64,000 nucleotides of DNA from Fibrobacter sp. UWB15 (GTDB taxonomy: Bacteria > Fibrobacterota > Fibrobacteria > Fibrobacterales > Fibrobacteraceae), in contig NZ_FXBA01000004.1 of NCBI RefSeq assembly GCF_900177705.1, positions 232,709-296,708 of the forward strand, read 5' to 3'. Both the position numbers and the translations under genes were made by a program. A model generated the notes under the pieces. It saw only the letters and a list, made by a program, of their open reading frames with translations. It made no database searches and was not told where the DNA came from. Numbering within the stretch: the stretch's first letter is position 1; each line of letters begins with the position of its first letter. Positions 33,214 through 41,836 of the stretch are shown in pieces.

Positions 33214-34593
33214 CTATTTCAAGAAAAGCGAGAGTTTGCCGAAATCTAGAATCGTGATAAACACGAAGAAGCTGATGAAGAAGGCAGCGGCAACGTTTTG
33301 AATGATAGTCTGCGTCTTGGTGGAAAGCGGCTTACCGCGCAGCTTTTCGATACCGAGGAACATCAAGAGGCCGCCATCGGTAATCGCGAGCGGAAGCAGG
33401 TTCATGACGCCCAGGTTAATGCTGATGAGCGCAAGCAGCATCAAAAAGTCTTGGAAGCCGCTCATCCACACGTTACCCATCACGGCGACAATGGAGACCG
33501 GACCGGAGAACGCGTCAACCTTCACCTGCCCCTGGAACATGCGCTTGAAATAGCGGAAAATACTCGTGGTCATTTTCCAGCTAGTGGCACAAGTTTTCGT
33601 GAAGGCATCCACAGGACCGCGGCGCACAATTTTTGTTTCGCGGAAGAGCACATAGCCCATCTGGATGCCGACCATGTAACGCTTGTAATCTTCGTTGTAA
33701 ACCGGCGTGAGCGAATTGGTAAGCGTATCGCCGTTACGGATAACGGTGATGTTCACGGGTTCGCCCTTGCTACCGTCGATAATGCGCACCACTTCTTCGT
33801 AGCGGGAAATATGTTCGCCGTTAATTTCAAAGATGGTGTCACCCACGGCAAGGCCCGCCTTTTCGGCGGCAGAGCCTGCCATCGGCGGCAAGCGCACAAT
33901 CACGCGGTTGCGCGGGTAAATGCCAATGTCGCCAATTCCCATCGCAATTTCGGAGCTAGTAGAATCCTGCGCCGGAATCACGAGTTCTTCGGGGACAACC
34001 GTAATCGAGAGCGGTTCGCCGCCACGGTGCACGGTAAGCGGGACGCTTACGCCGAGACTCACGCCAATCTGTTCGCGGAAATCATCCCAGCCCTGAGTGG
34101 GCTTGCCGTTGATTTCGGTAATAGTATCACCGGGTTCAATACCAGCAGCAAGCGCCGGAGAATCTTTGGCGACAAAGCCCACGATCAAATCGTTCGTTGC
34201 CGGCTCTTCGACACCGACCATGTAAAGAACCATCAACAAGATGAAGGCAAACACGATATTGATGAACGGGCCCGCAAATGCGATCGCTGCGCGAGCGCCC
34301 ACCGACTTGCCCATAAAATCGCGTTCGCCCGGGACCTGACCTTCCTTAAGCGTATCCGGGTTTTCGCCCGCCATGGCCACGTAACCGCCAAAGGGAATTG
34401 CCGAAATGCAGTATTCCGTTTCGCCGTGACGGTAACGAATCAATTTTTTGCCGAAACCGACGCTGAACGTATTGACCTTGACATTATTCCACTTGGCCAC
34501 CAAGAAGTGGCCGAGTTCGTGAATGGTCACCAAGAAGCTCAAGCCAAGTAGGCCGAGCACAAACATCAAAACATTACTGAAAATCGATTCCAT
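33214..34593 (-). CDS. rseP: Site-2 intramembrane zinc protease RseP
   Basis: 459 residues, inner membrane. HELGH at about residues 26-30 (TIHELGHFLVAKW) is the zinc site in the first membrane segment. Two PDZ domains follow (AGIEPGDTITEINGKPTQGW and AGLAVGDTIFEINGEHISRY). The third catalytic ligand lies in NLLPLAITDGG near 400, where most homologues read NLLPIPxLDGG, a small variation with the Asp kept. It releases sigma-factor regulators or clears signal peptides. In many genomes it follows dxr; here dxr is 9 kb away. No Shine-Dalgarno sequence; TATATTGG lies 6 nt before the ATG. Confidence 0.95.
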   Translation of the reverse strand: MESIFSNVLMFVLGLLGLSFLVTIHELGHFLVAKWNNVKVNTFSVGFGKKLIRYRHGETEYCISAIPFGGYVAMAGENPDTLKEGQVPGERDFMGKSVGARAAIAFAGPFINIVFAFILLMVLYMVGVEEPATNDLIVGFVAKDSPALAAGIEPGDTITEINGKPTQGWDDFREQIGVSLGVSVPLTVHRGGEPLSITVVPEELVIPAQDSTSSEIAMGIGDIGIYPRNRVIVRLPPMAGSAAEKAGLAVGDTIFEINGEHISRYEEVVRIIDGSKGEPVNITVIRNGDTLTNSLTPVYNEDYKRYMVGIQMGYVLFRETKIVRRGPVDAFTKTCATSWKMTTSIFRYFKRMFQGQVKVDAFSGPVSIVAVMGNVWMSGFQDFLMLLALISINLGVMNLLPLAITDGGLLMFLGIEKLRGKPLSTKTQTIIQNVAAAFFISFFVFITILDFGKLSLFLK

Positions 34594-34599
34594 CGCAAG

Positions 34600-34607
34600 C
34601 CAATATA
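34600..34607 (-). promoter_or_regulatory. Candidate -10 box TATATTGG of rseP
   Basis: Six nt upstream of the rseP ATG and no ribosome-binding site between. It abuts the terminator of the GH9 gene, so rseP must have its own promoter here. Confidence 0.4.
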
Positions 34608-34645
34608 GAAAAATGCCGCCACCAACTTTCGCTAGTGCGGCATTT
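34608..34645 (-). terminator. Terminator of the first GH9 gene
   Basis: On the minus strand AAATGCCG and CGGCATTT pair, with CAC/GTG extending the stem past one bulged base, followed by TTTTTC. Confidence 0.75.
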
Positions 34646-34673
34646 AGGAGTACGAGTGTTGTAAAATCGCCGA

Positions 34674-36659
34674 TTAACGGATGCTGTTGCCGAGAAGATC
34701 AAAGCGCTTGCCGTTCTTTTCGACATAGAGCTTATGACCATTTTGGCGAAGGCGCGGAGCAGCCTTGTTTTGCATGCTGGCGGGCAAAGTTTCGTGAATT
34801 GCCGTAGTCATGGAGCTGCTCGAAACCCACGGATTCCATTGCGACGAACTCGAAGCGAGCGATTCCGAAGAGCTGGATGCCGGAGCGACAGAAGAGCTTG
34901 AAGCCACCTGAGAACTAGACGAAACTGCCGAGGAGCTCGATGAAGATACAGTAGACTTTCTTGCAACACCATTGGCGGCAAACGAGGGAGCATAACCGGC
35001 GTTCAGAGCTTCAAGAGCGCCAGCAAGGTAAGCAAGAGGTGCATTCCAGTTGATAGCGACTTCGTTCGTTGCGTAGCTGCAACGTTGGTCGGTATAAGCG
35101 GTCGCCGCATTGCCAGTTCTGTAATCGGCACACTTCCATTCGGCAGCAGAGCCAACGTCTTCGCCACCGGGCTGCGGGCCACCCACAAGCATACCCGGAA
35201 TCGGATCTTCTACGTTGTCCGAAGTACTCGGGCGGTGGTGCGGCATCTTGGGAGACTTCATGCCGTAACCTGTAACAAATGACATGTCAAGCGGATTCTT
35301 GCCGAGCAAGTAATCAAGCACCTTGAGCGCTGCGGTGTAATACTTTTCGTCGCCGGTGAGGTAATAGGCATGCAAAAGCCATACGCCCTGATTGGAGGCC
35401 ACGGCGTTGGAGCCCCACACAAAGTCATCTTTCGCCATCACCACGCCAAAGCCCGACTTGGTACGGTTCACGAAACCATCTGCAGTGCCCAAGATTTTCT
35501 GTTTGGCTTCGTTTGCATCGCCAAACACAGATGCATGCGTCGCCTTGCCATAAGTGGCAACGCCCGAAAGATCGCCCCAGTACGACACATATTCCGAAGA
35601 ACCATTCTGCTTGTAAGAATTATCGCCCGTGGTAATGGCAAGTTCCGTGCCGGCAAAAAGTTTTTCGTCGGCCGCGTTGTTGCCTTCGTACGCACCCGTC
35701 GCCACATCGGAGGGGTTTGCGGTAAAGTGGTAGCTCATATTCGAAGAGCCCCAGCTATAAGCCTTCTTGGCTGCATCAAGGCACTTGGCGGCGTAATTGG
35801 AATCAAACGGCTTGTACACGCGCGCAGCAACCGCCATCACACCGGCAAAGTCAAGTGCGGCTTCGGCACTCTTACCGATAACATAAAGTTTTGCATTGTC
35901 TTGCGCAGGCATCACATCGCCAGGGAAAGCAAGAGAGGTTAGCTTATGATAAACGCTACCGTCATTGGCCTGCATGGTAAGCATCCAGTCCAAATTGTAC
36001 TTGATTTCGGCGAGCAAATCCGGCAAAGTTCCATCGGCAGGAATATTCCACTTGGCCGTCTTGAAAAATTCCGGGAAGTGTTCGTAAAGCGAAAGGAGCG
36101 TGTAGGTGGTAATGCCCGAATTCACGATATAGCGTCCGTAGTCGCCGGCATCGTACCAGCCCTTGCTCGAATTGATAGTGCCCGAAGCGCCCGTAGAATT
36201 ATGAAGTTCGACAGTCGCATTCGTATGGCCTGCAGCACGAGCCCACTTGCCCGCGTATGCACTTTCGAGAGCCATAGAGGCGCGCTGGTAATAGAACCAC
36301 TTGATAGCAGCCTTGTAAACGTCGGCAAAGGTATTGTTCTTGACCACCAGATCTTGGCGAAGTGTCTGGCCGCCCACCTTAATGCTGTACTTGCCCTCGG
36401 CGGTCAATTTTGAAATATCGACCAGCTGTACATTCTGGCCGCTTGCATCCCAAAACGAGGCGACGCCAGGCGTTACCGTAAGCACCGTCTTGCCAGAGGC
36501 ATCCTGGATTTCAACATTGCCAGAGGCTCCGACAAGCGAAAATTCCTTGGGATCGGAAGGGCGGAAACCCACCTGGTTAATGTAAGCGTTAGCGGCAAAG
36601 GCCGAAGACGCCAAAACAGACGCAGAAACTGCGACTAAAGCAAAAAATTTGTATTCCAC
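34674..36659 (-). CDS. Glycoside hydrolase family 9 endoglucanase
   Basis: 661 residues. Signal peptide 1-22. An N-terminal Ig-like CelD_N domain (about 24-108) precedes the (alpha/alpha)6 GH9 domain (about 110-560). Catalytic features: GWYDAGDYGRY with D170/D173, HHRPS at 474-478, and the acid Glu E533 in NEVAINWNAP. A serine-rich linker (about 575-620) leads to a 40-residue tail with KLYVEKNGKRFDLLG, nearly the same as in the second GH9. It cleaves internal beta-1,4 bonds of cellulose. Start codon is GTG with GAGGGA upstream. A terminator separates it from the GH51 gene, so it has its own promoter. Confidence 0.95.
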   Translation of the reverse strand: MEYKFFALVAVSASVLASSAFAANAYINQVGFRPSDPKEFSLVGASGNVEIQDASGKTVLTVTPGVASFWDASGQNVQLVDISKLTAEGKYSIKVGGQTLRQDLVVKNNTFADVYKAAIKWFYYQRASMALESAYAGKWARAAGHTNATVELHNSTGASGTINSSKGWYDAGDYGRYIVNSGITTYTLLSLYEHFPEFFKTAKWNIPADGTLPDLLAEIKYNLDWMLTMQANDGSVYHKLTSLAFPGDVMPAQDNAKLYVIGKSAEAALDFAGVMAVAARVYKPFDSNYAAKCLDAAKKAYSWGSSNMSYHFTANPSDVATGAYEGNNAADEKLFAGTELAITTGDNSYKQNGSSEYVSYWGDLSGVATYGKATHASVFGDANEAKQKILGTADGFVNRTKSGFGVVMAKDDFVWGSNAVASNQGVWLLHAYYLTGDEKYYTAALKVLDYLLGKNPLDMSFVTGYGMKSPKMPHHRPSTSDNVEDPIPGMLVGGPQPGGEDVGSAAEWKCADYRTGNAATAYTDQRCSYATNEVAINWNAPLAYLAGALEALNAGYAPSFAANGVARKSTVSSSSSSAVSSSSQVASSSSVAPASSSSESLASSSSQWNPWVSSSSMTTAIHETLPASMQNKAAPRLRQNGHKLYVEKNGKRFDLLGNSIR

Positions 36660-36718
36660 AACATCCCTCTCTTTCGAGAAAACGCGTCACCAACGCGCGT
36701 GCGAGAGTAATATAAAGA

Positions 36719-36760
36719 AAAAAGCCTGCAAACGGTCCTACAAAAGCGCGTTTACAGGCA
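36719..36760 (-). terminator. Terminator of the GH51 gene
   Basis: On the minus strand GCCTGTAAACG and CGTTTGCAGGC pair (one mismatch), followed by TTTTTTC. Confidence 0.8.
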
Positions 36761-36807
36761 ACAATGTATCAATTGTATCGGGCAATATTCCTAACCCGAG
36801 GATTCAA

Positions 36808-39768
36808 TTATCTCAACCGGCGGAGGCCGCGGGGCATCGGAACTTCGGCACCATCTTCCTGCAACAGGTAAATGTTGTCGAGGCTAATGTAGCCCGTGCC
36901 GCTATGGCGAGCGCGCCAAGAGAAATTCTTGATTTGCTTCGGGTCGAGCTGCGGAATGGTCTTACCCCAGCCTTCCTGTTTCATATTTTCCCAGATGAGC
37001 GTGTCACGCATCCAGGAACCGCGAGTGTTCTTGAGGCGGATCATGAATTCATCGTAATCCTTGACCTGTTCACTTGCGATTTGCACTTCGAAATAGCCAT
37101 CGGGATTGCTATGGTTCGTGGCGTAGTCGAACACGATACCCACGGAATTGTGAACTTCTTCGGGAATCACGTAGTAGGCGCCCGCAAAGTTCGGCCAGCC
37201 CTGCGTAGGCGGCTGCTCGATCATAAAGTCGTGGCGGATAAAGCCACCGTGCGGAGGAGCCCCGTTAAAGACCTTCGCACCGATAGTCGTTGCGTTGTCG
37301 CCGTTAGCGACCGGGAACCAGTCGACTGCATCGAGGCCGTTATCAAAGTTCTGCATCACGTGCGTGGTACGGTAAGCGCCGCGAACGCGGAATGGAATCT
37401 TGAGCACAGAAACCTTGCCACCCAAGCCCTGAACAGTCACCTGGATTTCGCGAGCAGCAGGATACACATCTTCGGGAATCGGGATTTGCACATGGAAACT
37501 TTCGATAGAAGCGTTCCACTTGCCATCATCGGGAACGGCACTCTGCAAGACCATGCCCCGCTTGCCCCAATTGCCAACCGTCACGGCGCCGTTCGTCAGC
37601 TGACCATTTTCCTGAATTGCCGTCACGAACAAGTCGATCGTATCGCCTGCCATCAGGACCTTTTTTTCGAGAGAGGCTGCCAAGAACTTCGGCTTCGCAG
37701 CCTGCGCCTTGGTCGCTTCGCTCAAGCCCACCACCTTCGGGTTGACTTGCACGACGGCAAGTCCAAACGGCGGCACCGTAATGTCCTTGCTCTTGCTCGG
37801 GTTAATGCGGCGGCCGCTCGGGCCCATTTTCGGGTACGGGTACGCCTTCTGCGAAGTGCCCACCCACTTGAACTGATCTTCGCCAAAGATTTCGACCTGT
37901 GTACGCACCAGGTCGCCCTTGCCGACTTCTTTAGAATTGCCCTTGACGCTTGCGCGGTCAATCTGCACCACCTGCGGGGCATCACTCAAGTTCACGATCA
38001 TCACACGGGCTGAATCACCTTTGCCGATTGCGTAGGCTTCAATATCGGGGCTCGTCGATTCTACGGGCAACACCGCATAACCGTTTTCAAGGAAATCCAT
38101 GTAGGTCATGTAAATGCCGTAGTATTCCGCCGTCGGCTCCAGAGACTTCCAATAATTCCAGGAGCCTTCCTTGGCGAGGGCCGTCATGCTAATGGTTCCC
38201 CAAGTGTCATCGGGGCCTTTGAACAAATTACCGAAAGCATCCCACGGAAGCACCTGCAAGCGATTTCCAAAGCGCATGGCATGCTGCGCAAAAATGCTTG
38301 CCACGGCAGAAGCCTGCGGGTAATCCATCAGCAGGCTAAAACCCTGCACGCAGGTACTGAATTCCGAGAGGAATACGCCGCGTTCACCTTCGAGATGGCG
38401 TTTCATCCACACATTGAGCGTATCCATATTCGGGCCCACATCGAGCATGGCCTTGAGCATTTCGGCAGGCTTCGGCTCGTTGGGCGTCCAGTACGGGTAA
38501 TTGTGCAAGTCCACCACGTCGAGGTAACGCTTGCCGTCTTTCTTTTCGGCCTCGCCCACAATGCGCAAGAATTCTTCCATCCAGTACTTACCATCGAGCA
38601 AGCCGGCGCCCTTCTGCAGCATTTTATGCGTGCTGAACAGCGGGCCATGCAGAACGATTGTCGAATCGACAGCCTTCATGGCGCGGGCGTATTCCAGGAA
38701 TCGTGCGGCGTAATGCCTTGCCGAAATCGGGCCGGATTCTTCCCATTCGCCGTCGAGTTCGTTGCCGATTTGCCACTGCTTAATGTTGTAGCCTTTTACT
38801 TTATTTGCATAACGCACCCAGGCGGCAGCTTCTTTCGAAGTTCCGGTTCCCGCATTCACGCAGATAACGGCTTTTGCGTTCGGAAGCGTCTGGATGTACT
38901 TCATGAATTCCTCAAAATCCCACTTGATGTCGGTCCAGTCGGTGCGGGCCTTGTCGCCATTGCGGGTAGACATCGCGTAGAACTTGTAGTTGTTACCGCC
39001 GAGCAAGTCGGTTTCGCCGCTATAAAGTTTCATCTCGCGAATCTGCACGCCCTTGCTAGGCAAATCAGCAGTCTTGAATTGAATGGCCACATATCGCGTG
39101 CGGAATTTAGACTTGTATTTGGTGGTCGCACCATTCACCTTGACCACTTTTTCAAGCTTCAGCTTGTTTTCGAGCGCCTGGTGCACGCCCGGATATTCGG
39201 CGTAATCTTCGGTCCAGTAGGCAATTTCAAAAGCCTTCGGGCGCAGCGTTCCCCAATCGATTTCCAACGAATCGACATTCACCTTTTCCGGAAATTCCAC
39301 TACGACCCAAGGCGGGTCCACCGGGTCCAGGATTTCGCCCCACCACATGGTTTCCATTTTGCCGTCGGCCAGGTGACTGCGACGCACAAAGCCGTAGTTG
39401 TCCTTGGTGGTGCCGCGGTAAATCGTTTCGCCCAAGAAACCGCGCGCCCACTTGGTTTCATCGGCGGTCCAGAGGCCCGTGCTATCGTAGCTACCGATAC
39501 CGTTCCAGTGGTAATCATTCGAAAGGCTGCCATTCGGGAATCTAAACAGCGTGTAACCGCCATCGACCAACGCAGACATCATGTCGTAATAACGGCTCGG
39601 CGGATTCCAAATCGCCAAGTCCGCAGACATCATGTTTTCTTTATTGATGACGACACCCGGATGCAAGTCATCGACCTTGATGACATTCTGAGCGGCAAAT
39701 GCGGCGGAACCCAGAGAAAGCCCCGCCAAGGCTGCAATAGCTAAACGACTGGCAAAACGATTTTTCAT
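36808..39768 (-). CDS. Glycoside hydrolase family 51-type endoglucanase with C-terminal carbohydrate-binding region
   Basis: 986 residues. Signal peptide 1-26. The TIM-barrel is GH51/clan A like: acid/base Glu E337 in QIGNELDGEW and probable nucleophile E469 in FLSEFST. An insertion at about 112-252 (WVVVEFPEKVNVDSLEIDWG ... RTRYVAIQFKTAD ... GVQIREMKLYSGE) looks like an F5/8-type C (discoidin) domain. The region about 790-975 (MQNFDNGLDAVDW ... GYFEVQIASEQVKDYDEF ... ISLDNIYLL) resembles CBM11. Overall this is like the endoglucanase F (GH51, CBM11) described from F. succinogenes. It ends in a basic PRGLRRLR. It lies between the two GH9 genes. Confidence 0.82.
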   Translation of the reverse strand: MKNRFASRLAIAALAGLSLGSAAFAAQNVIKVDDLHPGVVINKENMMSADLAIWNPPSRYYDMMSALVDGGYTLFRFPNGSLSNDYHWNGIGSYDSTGLWTADETKWARGFLGETIYRGTTKDNYGFVRRSHLADGKMETMWWGEILDPVDPPWVVVEFPEKVNVDSLEIDWGTLRPKAFEIAYWTEDYAEYPGVHQALENKLKLEKVVKVNGATTKYKSKFRTRYVAIQFKTADLPSKGVQIREMKLYSGETDLLGGNNYKFYAMSTRNGDKARTDWTDIKWDFEEFMKYIQTLPNAKAVICVNAGTGTSKEAAAWVRYANKVKGYNIKQWQIGNELDGEWEESGPISARHYAARFLEYARAMKAVDSTIVLHGPLFSTHKMLQKGAGLLDGKYWMEEFLRIVGEAEKKDGKRYLDVVDLHNYPYWTPNEPKPAEMLKAMLDVGPNMDTLNVWMKRHLEGERGVFLSEFSTCVQGFSLLMDYPQASAVASIFAQHAMRFGNRLQVLPWDAFGNLFKGPDDTWGTISMTALAKEGSWNYWKSLEPTAEYYGIYMTYMDFLENGYAVLPVESTSPDIEAYAIGKGDSARVMIVNLSDAPQVVQIDRASVKGNSKEVGKGDLVRTQVEIFGEDQFKWVGTSQKAYPYPKMGPSGRRINPSKSKDITVPPFGLAVVQVNPKVVGLSEATKAQAAKPKFLAASLEKKVLMAGDTIDLFVTAIQENGQLTNGAVTVGNWGKRGMVLQSAVPDDGKWNASIESFHVQIPIPEDVYPAAREIQVTVQGLGGKVSVLKIPFRVRGAYRTTHVMQNFDNGLDAVDWFPVANGDNATTIGAKVFNGAPPHGGFIRHDFMIEQPPTQGWPNFAGAYYVIPEEVHNSVGIVFDYATNHSNPDGYFEVQIASEQVKDYDEFMIRLKNTRGSWMRDTLIWENMKQEGWGKTIPQLDPKQIKNFSWRARHSGTGYISLDNIYLLQEDGAEVPMPRGLRRLR

Positions 39769-39790
39769 AGAAACCTCTCGGGGTAAATAT

Positions 39791-39825
39791 AGTAGGAAGT
39801 TAGAAGTAGGAAGTAGGAAGAAAAA
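39791..39825. repeat. Heptamer tandem array (AGTAGGA units)
   Basis: AGTAGGA, AGTTAGA, AGTAGGA, AGTAGGA, AGAAAAA in a strict 7-base period, in the gap upstream of the GH51 gene. Confidence 0.8.
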
Positions 39826-39846
39826 AGAGTTCTATATAAAAAAGGA

Positions 39847-39869
39847 AATGCCGGAATAAATCCGGCATT
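39847..39869 (-). terminator. Terminator of the second GH9 gene
   Basis: Perfect 9-bp stem AATGCCGGA/TCCGGCATT with a 5-base loop; on the minus strand a T run follows after three bases. Confidence 0.75.
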
Positions 39870-39874
39870 AAGAC

Positions 39875-39902
39875 TGTCTACTGTCTACCGTCTACCGACT
39901 AC
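39875..39902. repeat. Heptamer tandem array (NGTCTAC units) next to the GH9 stop
   Basis: TGTCTAC, TGTCTAC, CGTCTAC, CGACTAC. The last unit contains the stop codon of the GH9 gene, as the array at 13540 does for purE. Confidence 0.8.
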
Positions 39903-41734
39903 TTAACCCGATGTCCCTTCAGGTTGAAGCGCTTGCCGTTCTTTTCGACATAGAGCTTCTGGTCAACAAAGCGGAGCTGCGGGCCCTGCTTCACGTGAGC
40001 CTTGCGAGCGACAGCGGGCTTGATAGCATCGGTACTGCGAGCGACACCGTCCACAGCAAAGCTAGGAGCATAACCGTGGTTAATTGCTTCGATAGCGCCA
40101 GCGAGGTACGCAAACGGGGCATTCCAGTTGATAGCCACTTCGTTCGAAGCGTAGCTGCAGTTGTTGTCGACATAAGAGGTTGCCGGGAAACCGGTTCTAT
40201 AGTCCTTGCATTCCCAAGTTTCAGAACCGATGTCTTCGCCACCGGGCTGCGGGCCACCCACAATCATTCCCGGCACAGGATCCTTCACCTTATCAGATGT
40301 ACTCGGGCGGTGGTGCGGCTTCTTGGCGGACTTTGTACCAAAACCAGTCAAGAAAGACATGTCGAGCGGGTTCTTACCAAGCAGGTAATCCAGCACCTTG
40401 ACTGCAGCCTGGTAGTACTTGGCTTCGCCAGTCAGGTAGTAGGCGTGCAACAGCCATACGCCCTGGTTGCCAGCAACAGCGTTAGAGCCCCACACAAAGT
40501 CGTTCTTAGCCATCACGACACCGAAACCCGTCTGGGCGCGATTCACAAAGTTGTCGGCCACCTTGAGCAAGGAATCCTTGGCGGCCTGAGCTGTATTGCC
40601 TAATTCGGTCGCATGCGTAGCCATGCCGTAAGTTGCAAGGCCACCCACATCGGCCCAACTCGGGATATTTCCCGAAGCATTGTTCGGCTTGTAAGAGGCA
40701 TCGCCGGTAGAAACAAAGAGTTCCGTAGAGGCAAATTCCTTTTCATCACCGAGCCAGCGGTCGCCATATTCACCCGTCTGCACACCATTCGGGTTGCTGT
40801 AAGACTTGTTCGGGTTCTGGGCGCCCCAGGCATAAGCCTTCTTGGCAGCTTCGAGGCACTTGCTAGCATAAGAAGCATCGAACGGCTTGTACACACGGGC
40901 AGCTACAGCCATCACTGCGGCAAAGTCAAACGTGGCAGCCGAGCCCTTACCAATCACGTAAATCGGATCGATATCGTCTGCCGGCATCACGTCACCCGGG
41001 AATCCGAGAGAAGTCAGCTTATGGTAAACGCCACCATCAGAGGCCTGCATGGTAAGCATCCAGTCCAAGTTGTACTTGATTTCGGCGAGCAAGTCCGGGA
41101 GAGTTCCGTCAGCCGGAATGTTCCACTTGAGTGTCTTGAAATAGTCCGGGAAGTGTTCAAACAACGAAAGGAGCGTGTAAGTGGTAATGCCCGAGTTCAC
41201 AATGTAGCGACCATAGTCACCGGCATCGTACCAACCCTTGGTCGAATTGATGGAACCGGATTCGCCGGTAGAGTTATGGAGCTGCACGCTTGCATTAGTA
41301 TGACCGGCGGCACGCTTCCACTGACCGGCGTAGGTTTCTTCCAAAGCCATGGAGGCACGCTGGTAGTAATACCACTTCAAAGAAGCCTTGGTAACGTCTT
41401 CATAAGTGTTGGCCGCAATCTTGAGGTCCTTGCGAAGTTCCTGACCACCCACCTTGATAGAATAAGTACCCGGAACATTCAATTCCGAGAAATCGACCAA
41501 CTGGACATTCTGACCGCTGGGTTCCCAATTCGAAGCCGCAGACGGAGTCACCTTCAAAACGGTCGCACCACTTGCGTCCACAATTTCAACATCGCCGTTA
41601 CCGTCAACCAGGGCAAATTCCTTGGCATCACCTACGCGGTAACCAATCTGGTTAATGTACGCTGTAGCAGCAAAAGCCGCAGACGTAAGAGAAAGTACGA
41701 CAGCAGCATACTGTTTTAAGCCAAATTTCAACAT
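39899..41734 (-). CDS. Glycoside hydrolase family 9 endoglucanase (second copy)
   Basis: 611 residues from 41734 (AAGGAG 7 nt upstream; the frame runs back to 41779). Signal peptide 1-22, CelD_N Ig-like domain, then a GH9 domain with GWYDAGDYGRY, KPHHRPSTSD and NEVAINWNAPFAYLAGAIEA. Long stretches are the same as in the GH9 at 34674, so the two arose by duplication. It lacks the long serine linker and ends with KLYVEKNGKRFNLKGHRVK. TATATTTG lies about 30 nt upstream of the start, a good -10 box. Confidence 0.95.
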   Translation of the reverse strand: MLKFGLKQYAAVVLSLTSAAFAATAYINQIGYRVGDAKEFALVDGNGDVEIVDASGATVLKVTPSAASNWEPSGQNVQLVDFSELNVPGTYSIKVGGQELRKDLKIAANTYEDVTKASLKWYYYQRASMALEETYAGQWKRAAGHTNASVQLHNSTGESGSINSTKGWYDAGDYGRYIVNSGITTYTLLSLFEHFPDYFKTLKWNIPADGTLPDLLAEIKYNLDWMLTMQASDGGVYHKLTSLGFPGDVMPADDIDPIYVIGKGSAATFDFAAVMAVAARVYKPFDASYASKCLEAAKKAYAWGAQNPNKSYSNPNGVQTGEYGDRWLGDEKEFASTELFVSTGDASYKPNNASGNIPSWADVGGLATYGMATHATELGNTAQAAKDSLLKVADNFVNRAQTGFGVVMAKNDFVWGSNAVAGNQGVWLLHAYYLTGEAKYYQAAVKVLDYLLGKNPLDMSFLTGFGTKSAKKPHHRPSTSDKVKDPVPGMIVGGPQPGGEDIGSETWECKDYRTGFPATSYVDNNCSYASNEVAINWNAPFAYLAGAIEAINHGYAPSFAVDGVARSTDAIKPAVARKAHVKQGPQLRFVDQKLYVEKNGKRFNLKGHRVK

Positions 41735-41783
41735 CTCGGACTCCTTAATGATTATTATGTAGCTACAAATATACCCCAAAAAA

Positions 41784-41807
41784 GGCGTAAGAGAGTTCTC
41801 TTACGCC
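41784..41807 (-). terminator. Terminator of the esterase gene
   Basis: Perfect 10-bp stem GGCGTAAGAG/CTCTTACGCC with a 4-base loop; TTTTTT follows on the minus strand. Confidence 0.9.
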
Positions 41808-41836
41808 AGAAATTGGACACAAGTGTACCCATTGTG

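Noticed and set aside
38281..39744. 487-residue plus-strand frame opposite the GH51 gene
   Set aside because: Antisense shadow; no coherent motifs, while the minus strand encodes a complete hydrolase.
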